Assembly (NCBI GenBank): GCA_963573315.1
Contig: OY752147.1
Coordinates: forward strand, 2,418,001-2,482,000
DNA from: Entomortierella parvispora
Lineage: Eukaryota; Mortierellomycota; Mortierellomycetes; Mortierellales; Mortierellaceae
Direction of reading: 5' to 3'
DNA: 64,000 nt
Below, piece by piece: positions 46,601 to 55,758 of the stretch. The notes below the pieces were generated by a model. That model searched no databases and had not been told where the DNA came from. It saw nothing but the letters and a program-made list of their open reading frames with translations. The first letter of the stretch is position 1. The number at the start of each line of letters is the position of its first letter. A program made the translations under genes and the position numbers.

Positions 46601-49293
46601 TCTCTATTCACGCCATCGCCACTTTTAGGACACTGGACGAATACTTACGACCGCGCCTCAAGCCAACACTCTCTGCCCCTGAAAAGTCGGAAAATAGCAA
46701 CAAAAGCTCCTCTGGTGCTGACCAGAAACATTCAGCAGATACCGACAGTATCTCTACTACTCGCAGGAGCAGCCGGCTACAGAAACTCACCGACTCATCC
46801 GGAGACAATGGAAAGTCCGATGCCGATGGACAGATCGAGGCTTCTCAAGATAAGGATGATAGTGATGATTCTTCTGATGTGAGTGAAGGCGATATCGAAG
46901 AAATGGACTACGAGTTGGAGCGACATGCAAGTGCTCAGGCCACAAAAGGAGGAGATAACTCACCGGTTGAAGTCGATGCGGACGACCTTAAAGCCTCTGG
47001 CGCCGTGAAATCAGGCAGTGATGAGAATCTAGAAGGTGCGAGCGACAGATCCAAATCACCGACAAATACTAGTTCAAAATCAAAGTCGTCCTCCGACACG
47101 ACTAGTCCTTGGCACATTCAGTTCTCCCTTCATGGATCACCTCTCAACACCGATACGACTGTATATGGCGCCCTTCACAACTATGAGCGCAAGAATGCAA
47201 AAGGACCTGCTTTTAGACCCGTCTGGTCGTCCATTTATCCCATCAAGTATAAACGAGTCGACGCGGCTGTCCCTGAGCATCAGCCAATGCGAACAGTCAA
47301 TCTCAGTGAAGATAGTGTCGACCTCACGTTGACGTCGCACATGCCCGTTGAGTTATCACAGCAAGCCGACTACTCTCCCATCCTTGGACTTCTGCGAGTT
47401 CTTCATGGTGTTAATGATGACTGGACTCGCTTCTACGGAGCCGAAGATCAGTTGCCGACGGTAACGGTGCAGACCTTGGACACTCAAGAATTTATCAACA
47501 GCAAAATTTCGGCCAAGGTGTCCCGTCAATTGGAGGAGCCACTGATTGTTGCGAGCAGCTGCTTGCCAAACTGGACTGTCGGACTTGCCAAGGGCTTTCC
47601 ATTTTTGTTTCCATTTGAGACACGATACACATACCTACAGTCCACTTCCTTTGGCTTCTCGAGGTCCCTCATGCGCTGGCAAAATCAACAACAGCGGGCT
47701 GGACAAGCTGACCAGCGCGATGACTCGCAAACATTCCTAGGACGAATCCAACGCCAAAAGGTCCGGATTTCGCGCCAAAAAGCCCTCGAATCGGCTGTGC
47801 GCGTAATGGAACTCTATGGTTCTCATCGGGCTATGTTAGAGGTCGAGTACTTTGAGGAGGTCGGTACAGGCTTAGGGCCCACACTGGAGTTTTACTCTGT
47901 GGTATCGAAAGAGTTCTGCAAAAAGTCTCTGAAACTTTGGCGCTTTGGCGATTCCGAGTCGACCTCAGAATATGTGTCTGCACCGCATGGACTATTCCCA
48001 AGACCCATGGGATCCTCTCCCGATGAGAATGACAAGTAAGATACCGAGAGCTCATTGATTTGACAATGGGCCTTCGTGATTCCCTAACCAGATGTCCATT
48101 TTTCTCTATTTTTAGGAAAATTCTGCAGCTGTTCAAGTCGCTCGGCCAGTTCATCGCGAAGGCGATGTTGGACTCGCGAATCATAGATGTCCCGCTGTCT
48201 TATTTGTTTGTAAGTCAGATCCAAGGACGGTGCCTAAAGCCTAGCTTGCAGCTGGTCAAGTTGATCGATCCGGTGCTGGCACAATCCCTTCAGAGTCTCC
48301 AAGCGTTTGTGAAGGAAAAGAAGCGCATCTACAGCCTTAATCTACCCAGTAAGGAAAGGGAACGAGCACTGAGCAGTATTGACCTCAACGGATCCAAACT
48401 GGAAGATATGAGCCTCGACTTCACCCTCCCTGGTTATCCAGACATCAAGCTGAAGGTATAATGTTGCGAATTATATTGCTCTTGTTCATGCCCTGTTCCT
48501 ATTATTGACATACTTTACCCCGGCTATTCTAGACTGGTGGTGATGCAATCCCTGTGACGATCTACAATATTGAGGAGTACATTCAATTGGCTCTGGAAGT
48601 GACGGTGGGCAGTGGTGTGGAGGCCCAAGTGGCATCGTTCAAGTCGGGATTCAACTGTGTGTTCCCCATCCACGACCTTGCTGGCTTCCGTTCCGAAGAG
48701 CTTGTGAGGCTGTTTGGTTCTGGTGAAGAAGACTGGACATATGAGAGTAAGTTTTTTTTTTTTTTTTTTTTTTTTTCATCAATTGAGTTTGGAGGAATGA
48801 CATCGAGGAAATACCGAGATGTCCATTCTAACCTTCTCACCTTTCTTGTAGCCCTCGTGGAGAGTGTGAAAGCCGACCATGGATTCTCGAGCGAAAGCCA
48901 AGCCTTCAAGAACTTGCTGCGGGTGATGAGCGAGTTCAATGTGGAAGAACGCCGTCAGTTCTTGCAGTTTATTACTGGAAGTCCCAAGCTGCCGATTGGA
49001 GGTAGAGGAATAGCCGATAATTGTTTTTTCAGACCACTGCTATCTGACTTGGTCGACCCTAACGAGATATTGTGTTCTTTGTGTGATGTCTGATAGGTTT
49101 TAAGAATTTGCATCCAGCCTTTACAGTTGTGTGCAAGCCATTTGAGGCACCACTGAGGGCCGATGACTATTTGCCCTCAGTGATGACCTGTGCCAACTAT
49201 CTCAAGATGCCCAATTACTCGAACAAGGAAGTGACACTGGCAAAGTTTAAGATGGCGTATGAAGAGGGCCAGGGCAGCTTCCATCTGTCATAA
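42751..49293 (+). CDS. HECT E3 ubiquitin ligase, UFD4/TRIP12 homologue
   Basis: Ten exons: 42751-44055, 44141-44431, 44510-44580, 44667-44920, 45008-45318, 45403-48035, 48116-48455, 48533-48746, 48852-49001 and 49097-49293. They give 1,921 residues in frame throughout. UFD4/TRIP12 ligases extend ubiquitin chains in the ubiquitin-fusion and N-degron pathways. The N-terminal ~300 residues are Ser/Arg-rich, then an Asp/Glu tract (~277-300). Armadillo-like repeats follow from ~310 (MSGMVSGISSRLKGILTNLR) to ~720, the UFD4/TRIP12 hallmark. A long Ser/acidic linker precedes the HECT domain, which spans ~1,600-1,921. GTGLGPTLEFYSVVSKEF begins its core and the catalytic cysteine is C1888 in PSVMTCANYLKMP. 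The C-terminus GQGSFHLS matches the usual HECT ending. AATAAA is at 49330-49335. Confidence 0.96.
43577..43635 (+). repeat. GACGAG hexamer repeat coding an Asp/Glu tract
   Basis: Near-perfect GAY-GAR alternation inside exon 1 of the HECT ligase gene, likely variable in length. Confidence 0.8.
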
Positions 49294-49416
49294 CTGTGCA
49301 GCCGCGATAGTCTACCTGTACGATAGTCGAATAAAACCATTCGAATAAAAAATTACCAAGAAAAAATTACCAAAAAAAAAAAAAAAAAAAAAAGGGCCCG
49401 CTTTCTTGCCCAAGTT

Positions 49417-49538
49417 CGATTACTCAGCACTCAGCAGTTCGGCGTTTGTTGTGCACCTTCTAGGAGAGAAAGCCCACCGAGTCCACTCTTCGCACCTGCA
49501 GTACTGCATCATCCAGCCCCCTCACTGCTGAGTAATCG
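49417..49538. repeat. 13-bp perfect inverted repeat, 96-bp spacer
   Basis: CGATTACTCAGCA at 49417-49429 is matched in inverse orientation by TGCTGAGTAATCG at 49526-49538. No transposase or target duplication was seen. Confidence 0.7.
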
Positions 49539-49960
49539 AGCGGCGTCCGTATTGTTGAATGTCAAAATTGGAAGACCGCGAAATTGGTGCAACCCTGGTG
49601 ATGTGGATGTTGCAACTGCGCGCGCACCGCAAACGTTATTTTAGAATACTTTTGTAGATCCCCCTTCTGCACCGTGGAGCAGTGCACCCACCCTGATGTA
49701 CACAAAGAAGAGGGCCTCGCGGATGAGAGAAAGTGACGCGATGTGGACTCTAGCACAGTTGACTTAAAAAAAAACTGCTTTCTTGGCATCGACGCCGTCT
49801 CTTGGATTGGTTGATTGCACTTGTTAAGCTATATCCATGCTCTCTGGCGTGTGCGCTCTAAGCCATCGTGCGACGCAGAGGCTTGGGTCAGGATCAATGT
49901 AGTTCTGCCGGTTTGCAAGTTCCCAAACTTCACTGTCATCCAAGCCCCACCTCAGAAAAC

Positions 49961-49968
49961 ATATAAAT
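49961..49968 (+). promoter_or_regulatory. TATA-like element of the GST gene
   Basis: ATATAAAT lies 109-116 bases before the ATG at 50077 and is followed by a C/T-rich leader. Confidence 0.55.
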
Positions 49969-50076
49969 ACTAGACATCTCCCTCTTCGTTTTAGGATCAT
50001 TCAACAAACAGTCTTTCCTCTCCTTCTCTCTCTTTCAGAACACCCATTACTCTCTCACTCAGAACAAATATCTAAA

Positions 50077-50967
50077 ATGGCCGCCGCACCTGCTTCCTCC
50101 ATCGATCAGCTCCTCCCCAAGGCCACCAAGGCCCCCTCAGATGTTCTGTCCAAGGCCTCCGAGTCTTCAACCGAATCGACTTTCAAGATTCTTTACTTTG
50201 GTCTCCATGGTCGTGGCGAGATGACCCGCACGCTCTTGGCCTATGGTGGAGCCCGCTTTGAGGAGATCCCTCTCCAATGGCCAGCCATGAAGGCTGATAC
50301 CCGCTTCGGATGCTTGCCTGTAAGTCTCCACGGTCATTTGCAGTATCTGCTTCCTCTTCAATTGCTTCCGTTGTATGAATTCTCACTCAACTGACATTGT
50401 CTTTATTCTTTTTTGTGACATCACCAGGTTCTTTACGAGACCACATCTTCCGGCACCGTCCTCGAACTGTCCGAGTCCCTTGCGATCGAGCGTTACCTGT
50501 CCCGCAAATTCAACCTCTTGGGTTCCAACTCCTGGGAAGAACATCTCGTGAACGAGTTTGCCAACTCGACCGAGAGCTTGAACAACCATTTCAACAAGGT
50601 TGCATTCGCAACCGATCTCGATGTTCGTCAGAAGGAGGCTGAGGCCTTTTACAAGGACCACCTGCCCCGCTGGATTCAGACTCATGAGCGTCTTTTGGCA
50701 GTGGAGGACCAGAAGCAGAACGGACACTATGTGGGAGACAAGATCACATTGGCCGATATCCGCACAATGGTGATGTTGGACCGGATCCTGTTCTTGGTTC
50801 CCAAGGGACAGGACGAGACCGTGAACAAGATCTTGAACAGAGAGACCGCCCCCGGTCTGTTTAAGGTCCGTGACACCGTCCACGCTCATCCCTTGATCGC
50901 AGCGTGGAAGAAGAGCCAGCGTCACCAGGAGATCGATGCCGGCACCAAGGGCTTCTTCAAGTTCTAG
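50077..50967 (+). CDS. Glutathione S-transferase, sigma-like
   Basis: Exons 50077-50319 and 50428-50967 give 260 residues in phase 0. It conjugates glutathione to electrophiles and may have peroxidase or isomerase activity. A ~35-residue extension precedes the thioredoxin-fold domain FKILYFGLHGRGEMTRTLL; Y40 is in the place of the catalytic Tyr of sigma/alpha/mu classes. Glutathione-binding ESLAIERYLSRKFNLLG corresponds to the family SNAIL/TRAIL motif (E-S-x-A-I-x-R-Y-L). The helical C-domain contains the N-capping box GDKITLADIRTMVMLDRIL. The extension could be cytosolic or a weak organelle signal. Strong C-ending codon bias suggests high expression. AATAAA is at 51004-51009. Confidence 0.93.
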
Positions 50968-51831
50968 AATGGGCGAAGACAAAGGATACCTTATCAGATT
51001 CTGAATAAAAAATAAAAAAAATCTCTGCCAAAAAAAAAAAAAAAAAAAAAGTTGATTGAAAAAACAGGGGTGGCCATTGTCGTCCAGTCTTCGGTAATGT
51101 GAAAAGACACGCTTTGCTACTCTTCCCCCATCAGACAGGCGACCGATGGCGAGTGGAGAGGCATCCGATAAGAAGTGGACCCTTCAGGCACGCCTAGCTT
51201 TTTTTTAAAGTTGCTTTTCATTTGTGCCTCGATTTCGTTCGCCCTGTCTCGCCCTCGGAGATTCCGAGGCAGGAGGAGACTTTGGTCCAGCTGGACAATT
51301 GTAACTTTGCCTCTGGATCGCAATTGAGGCTTTCTCTTGTCTTCCTTTCTTCCTTCCTTCCTTACCTCGCTTTCTAGCTGTCACCCCCTCGCCTCTGTCA
51401 GCTCTTGCTCTTGTCCTTCCCCATGGCTAAGTATCTCGGATGGATGAAAGCGTTTGGCTGTTCTCAAGCCGGTCTTTCATTGTTTTAGAAGAGATCTCGA
51501 GTTCCTGATCCGTAGTCCCAAAACCAATCCTCCAGTTGGCGGATCCCTTGATGGTTGACGGCAGCCTGCCGTCTTTCAAGGACAAGCTCGTCCAGGGCGA
51601 ACCACCCGAGGCCGAACATGGCTCTACGGCCAGCAAGCACTCAGCAGTTCTAGACCTTGCACAATTAGCTTTTATTATTTTTTACTATGTTGGCCATATG
51701 CAGTCGAGAGCAACCCTTCCATGATCATTTCGAACAACTTGCAGCTCTGGCCTCTGGCAAAATTGCGTGGGCAGTTTGGGCGGAAAAAAAGCCCCGCCCT
51801 CACCAGGGGGTCAGCCTTTTCGTTTCATCAA
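50968..51831. other. Boundary between housekeeping genes and the F-box array
   Basis: It holds the GST 3' flank with a 21-A run ending near 51050, a CTTCC repeat near 51341-51364 and a possible degenerate copy of the array promoter box at 51768-51800. A 69-residue minus frame at 51427-51636 (SANWRIGFGTTDQELEISSK) is not recognised. A 14-mer GCACTCAGCAGTTC at 51637-51650 also occurs at 49427-49440. Confidence 0.45.
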
Positions 51832-53450
51832 ATGACTTTGTTCAACAATCCCCCAACACTACTCTCGATTCCCACAGAGATCCATGAGGCGATCCTGCCG
51901 TACCTTCGCCAAAGCGACCTTTGTCAATGTGTTCTCACATCTCGAGGATGGAACAGAATCTTTACCCCTTTGCTGTGGGAGAGTCTGGTCATCTTTTCAC
52001 GCGAGCGCGCGGATCGGTTCGGGAGGGATGAGGCTCAACAAGCACTGAAGAGGAATGCATCACATGTCCGCGAGCTGTGTCTCGCCCACAAGTCGATATA
52101 CGAGCAGTTCCTCCCAACCTTGGAGAGCCTCTATTCCGAGTCTGGCATGGGCAAACGCATGGCGTACACGATTGGACTTCTCACTCACTTGCGCACATTG
52201 GAGTTGAACAATGTCAGGAATTCAGACCACGCGCTCGACGAAAGAGTCTTTGCTCTGGCTCAACAGAATCCCTCTCTCAAGCCCTCAAGGTCAGTTTGCA
52301 AATGGACCCAGAGGCGGTGTTAAAGCTAGTGACTGAATACATGCCGAATCTGGAGCACCTTGATCTGGACATTCGCTGGCGAGGAAATGTCAAAGAGCTG
52401 CTTGAGAAACTTCCCGAGAGTATTTGCACTCTAAAGCTGAGAGGCGTCCATCACACGGCGCCACCGCTATCGGTCGAGGCTTCGGAAACATGGACAGTGC
52501 GACGACATCATGCCCTTGAGACTTTCGACATTTCAGGCACGCTCTCAGGACCAGAGACTGCTGTCCTGGACCAGTTCCTAAGCAGCTGTGGTCCCAGATT
52601 AAAGACAATCAGTGGCATGGGATTCTCATGGTGCATTCGAAACGAAGCTATTCTCAGGACCTTGTCGAGTATTGGTTTCGTTTGGACAGAGTTGAACCGG
52701 GCTTTAGTGTCGCGCCATGAAACCGACAGAGACGTAGCCAGTTTGATCGCCCAAAGTTCTTGGAGCGTCATTGACATTTACACGAATTGCGCGGGACCCA
52801 TGACCGTCAACGCGATAGTAGAGAACTGTGACAATCTTACGGTACTCAATATCATGGAGCCAGGCAACACTGCCATGACAGGCGCGCACCTACAGACTAT
52901 CCTGTCCAAGGCCAAGCACCTGACATCCCTTCAAGTCCATTGGCTCTCCGATGCCCAAAAATATCAGTGCGACAGACATCCTCATGTCCGAGTGGGCAAC
53001 CACGACTTTGGAACACATCGACTTCAAGATTCACGTCCCTCGAGCCTGTACCGAAGAGGCAATTGATGAACACGACCGAGCAATGACCACAAACAGGACT
53101 TTCGGCAACATCCAGCGACAGCTTTTCCGGCGCCTGGGGCAACAAGTACACACCTCAGAAGACTGATGATCGGCGGTAGGATCGTAAATGCGGAAGCCGG
53201 ACGATTCGAGTACCAACTTGATTGTCTTCAGTTTTCATTGGAGACTGGGCTGGATGAGTTGAAGAATCTCAAGAAACTTGAAGTATTGGATGTTAACCAA
53301 ATGGATGTCCGAGTGGGAGTGCCAGAGCTCGAATGGATGGTTGAGAATTGGCCACAAATCAACCTTGTTTCGGGCTTGTTTTATGGCTACCACACCCTTT
53401 CCAGTGAGGTAAGAGACTGGCTAGCAAGCCATCGACCCTCGTGGCGGTGA
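51832..53450 (+). pseudogene. F-box/LRR array copy 1, frameshifted
   Basis: ATG at 51832 opens MTLFNNPPTLLSIPTEIHEA, aligning with the intact copies through the F-box (YLRQSDLCQCVLTSRGWNRI). Three frame breaks follow by comparison with copies 2-6: a 1-base loss near 52283-52290 in the NPSL-KxLK segment, a 1-base gain in the A-run at 52957-52962, and about a 2-base gain near 53140-53165. All three segments otherwise stay alignable to the end (ELEWMVENWPQINLV). It is the most divergent full-length copy, sharing SSIGFVWTEL with copy 7. Recent inactivation is likely because few other stops are present. Sequencing error is possible, but three independent errors are unlikely. Confidence 0.85.
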
Positions 53451-53787
53451 GATGGATGAAGCAGCTATTGTCGTTTATAAAAAAGAGAAACTTGGCTTCT
53501 TTAAATATGTTCAAAGTGCTTAATGACGAAGCTGATGTTTCAAAGAGAGAGGGGGAATCTTCCGTTGAACTCATTGAAGGACAACATTGGTAGGGGGACG
53601 AAGGGATCTTCGTACTTGGCACTGTCATTGACATACGTATCTCGAGATGTCTTTGATGAGGCCATGGTCGCGACGGGAGGGGACGTGTCTACTCAGGACG
53701 CGTCCCGATAAGCGGACACCATGTGCAAGAGACAGCACCTAGCTCTGTTGATTACTGGGAGCGCCCCCCTTTTTTTGAACAACATGC

Positions 53788-53818
53788 GGCGCAGTTTGCG
53801 TGCGATAAAAAGACCCGC
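53788..53818 (+). promoter_or_regulatory. Array promoter box, copy 2
   Basis: GGCGCAGTTTGCGTGCGATA followed by AAAAGACCCGC, 32-62 bases before the ATG at 53850. The TATA core is altered to ATAAAAA relative to the other copies. Confidence 0.7.
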
Positions 53819-53849
53819 CACTGTGTGTACGAGCGCTTCTTCTCATCAA

Positions 53850-55469
53850 ATGACGTCCCTCAACAATTCCCCAACGCTGCCTACGATTCCCACGGAGATC
53901 ATTGAGGCGATCCTGCCATACCTCCGCCAAAGCGACCTTTGTCAATGTGTTCTCACCTCTCGAGGGTGGAACAGGATCTTCATCCCTTACCTCTGGCAGA
54001 GCCTGGTCATCCATTCACGCAAGCGCGCCGACCAGTTTAGTAGGGATGAGGCCCAACAAGCACTGAAGAGGAATGTATCATATGTCCGCGAGCTGTGTCT
54101 TTCCCACAAGTCGCTATACGAACAGCTCCTCCCAAAGTTGGTGACCCTTTACTCCGAGATTGACGTGGGCGAGCATGTCATTTACTCGACAGGACCTCTC
54201 TCCCGTCTACGTTCCTTGGAGTTGTGCTATATCAAATATCCGAGGGGTATGCTCGACAAAGACATCTTTGCCCTGGTTCGACAAAATCCTTCTCTCCGGC
54301 GCCTCAAGATCAGTCTGTATATGGAATCAACAATTTTGACACAGCTGGTGACAAAGTACATACCAAGTCTGGAGGACCTCGATGTGGACATTGCGTGGAA
54401 GGGAGATCTCAAAGAGTTGCTCGAGAACCTTCCTGAGGGTATTCGACTTCTAAGAATGAAGTACATCCGACACCTCAAGCCAAAACCACCCTCAGCAAAA
54501 GTCTCCAACCCCGATGAAATGAACCTGGTGAAAAGGAAGGTGCGACTTCATCATTCCCTCGAGTCTCTGGATATCTCTGGCAACATTGACGCAAACCCGG
54601 AAAATGTTCTGGCCGGGTTCTTTGAGAGTTGCAGCTCCAAACTAAAGACAGTCAGGGGTATGGCATATAATTGGTCCATCAGTTGCGCATCTATGGCCAA
54701 AGCTCTCTCAAACACTGGTTTCGTTCAGACAGAGTTGCGGCCGAATGTATTTCAGCACAATGAACCTGATGATAATGTGGCCAAGATCATTGCCAGTTCT
54801 CCCTGGACCGTTATTGACTTGTGCATAGAATCTTTGGGACCCATGGCTATCAACGCCCTTTTGGACAATTGTGATAACCTGACGGTGATCAATATCTTGG
54901 AGCCTGGCGACACTGGCGTGTACGTGCAAACCATTCTGTCCAAGGCCAAGAATCTGAAATCTCTCCAAATCCATTGGTACTTCGATGCTCAAAGTATCAG
55001 AGCGACAGATATTCTTGCGACCCAGTGGGCAACCACGACCTTGGAGCACATTGACTTCAAGATTCACGTCCCTCGTGTCTTTGATGAAGAAATCACCGAA
55101 GACGACGACCAAGGGGCGGCTATCGAGACTTCTCGAAACATCCAGCGGCAGCTCCTCCGGCGCCTGGGACAACAAATACATCTTAAAAATCTTATAATTG
55201 GTGGTACGGCCACCGCTGCCAGGACCGGGCTGAGAGGGTACCAGCGCGATTGCGTCGAGTTCACATTGGAGACTGGACTAGATGAGCTGAAGGACCTCAA
55301 GAAGCTTGAGCTGTTGGATATCAGCTACATGGATCACCGCGCAGGAGTGCCAGAGCTTGAGTGGATGATCGATAATTGGCCTCGGATCCACCGTATCTAT
55401 GGCATGCGGGATCCCCTCCATCCAAGCGACTTGGTGAAGAAGTGGCTGAAAATCAATCGCCCCTTTTAG
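53850..55469 (+). CDS. F-box/LRR-like protein, array copy 2 (539 aa)
   Basis: A single-exon gene; the start is the ATG shared by all copies (MTSLNNSPTLPTIPTEIIEA). The F-box spans ~residues 8-55, with IPTEIIEAILPYLRQSDLCQ, VLTSRGWNRIF and LWQSL, matching the canonical LPxEI..IL..L...DL...VSR.W...LW pattern that binds Skp1. The rest is Leu-rich with irregular repeats (RSLELCYI, NPSLRRLKISL, LEDLDVDIAW, LKSLQIHW, LEHIDFKIHV), likely a substrate-binding LRR solenoid. Relative to copies 3-6 it lacks three residues at EPGDTGVYVQ, an in-frame 9-base loss. AATAAA is at 55492-55497. It should form an SCF ubiquitin ligase; the substrate is unknown. Confidence 0.88.
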   Translation: MTSLNNSPTLPTIPTEIIEAILPYLRQSDLCQCVLTSRGWNRIFIPYLWQSLVIHSRKRADQFSRDEAQQALKRNVSYVRELCLSHKSLYEQLLPKLVTLYSEIDVGEHVIYSTGPLSRLRSLELCYIKYPRGMLDKDIFALVRQNPSLRRLKISLYMESTILTQLVTKYIPSLEDLDVDIAWKGDLKELLENLPEGIRLLRMKYIRHLKPKPPSAKVSNPDEMNLVKRKVRLHHSLESLDISGNIDANPENVLAGFFESCSSKLKTVRGMAYNWSISCASMAKALSNTGFVQTELRPNVFQHNEPDDNVAKIIASSPWTVIDLCIESLGPMAINALLDNCDNLTVINILEPGDTGVYVQTILSKAKNLKSLQIHWYFDAQSIRATDILATQWATTTLEHIDFKIHVPRVFDEEITEDDDQGAAIETSRNIQRQLLRRLGQQIHLKNLIIGGTATAARTGLRGYQRDCVEFTLETGLDELKDLKKLELLDISYMDHRAGVPELEWMIDNWPRIHRIYGMRDPLHPSDLVKKWLKINRPF

Positions 55470-55491
55470 AGATGAGATGGACGTCGTTTCC

Positions 55492-55497
55492 AATAAA
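55492..55497 (+). terminator. Polyadenylation signal, copy 2
   Basis: CCAATAAACAAATACAATTT shortly after the stop at 55469. The same block follows copies 3 (partly changed), 4 (partly changed) and 7. Confidence 0.65.
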
Positions 55498-55592
55498 CAA
55501 ATACAATTTTGTGTGTGTGCGCGTTTCTTTTTGTCTCATAGTAATCGGGATTATGAAAGTGAAAGCGGGGAACGCCAGGATCTCCAACTAAG

Positions 55593-55625
55593 CGGATTTT
55601 CTGATTCAGTTCTTCGAGACTTCTC
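55593..55625 (+). pseudogene. F-box gene-body relic in the copy 3 5' flank
   Basis: GGATTTTCTGATTCAGTTCT followed by TCGAGAC matches, with few changes, the relic copy 5 at 60080-60110 and corresponds to the FLxxFFESC segment of the LRR part. The intergenic DNA before copy 3 is therefore partly derived from an older gene body. Confidence 0.55.
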
Positions 55626-55697
55626 TGCATGCACAGCACAGTCACCAAGATCTGTTGTGAGCACTCAAGCTTCTCATTCGAGTAAAGTGTGTGTGGG

Positions 55698-55727
55698 GGC
55701 GCAGTTTTGCGTGCACTATAAAGACTG
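55698..55727 (+). promoter_or_regulatory. Array promoter box, copy 3
   Basis: GGCGCAGTTTTGCGTGCACT followed by ATAAAGACTG; the TATAAA lies about 40 bases before the ATG at 55759. An upstream GAGTAAAGTGTG element at ~55680 is shared with copies 4, 6 and 8. Confidence 0.75.
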
Positions 55728-55758
55728 TCCACTGTGTACGAGGACTTCTTTCTATCAA

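Larger units (their letters stand above)
49294..50076. other. HECT ligase 3' flank and GST promoter
   Basis: It includes two AATAAA signals (49330 and 49344), a 22-A run ending at 49393, a 13-bp inverted repeat, and the GST TATA element. A 75-residue minus frame at 49562-49789 has no recognisable domain. Confidence 0.5.

Noticed and set aside
49372-51050. Two ~22-A runs after AATAAA as evidence of retro-inserted genes
   Set aside because: The genes before them (HECT ligase and GST) keep their introns, and similar A- and T-runs are spread over the whole window.
55477-55758. Longer N-terminus for F-box copy 3
   Set aside because: The frame happens to be open upstream, but it crosses the conserved promoter box and has no similarity to the N-termini of the other copies.
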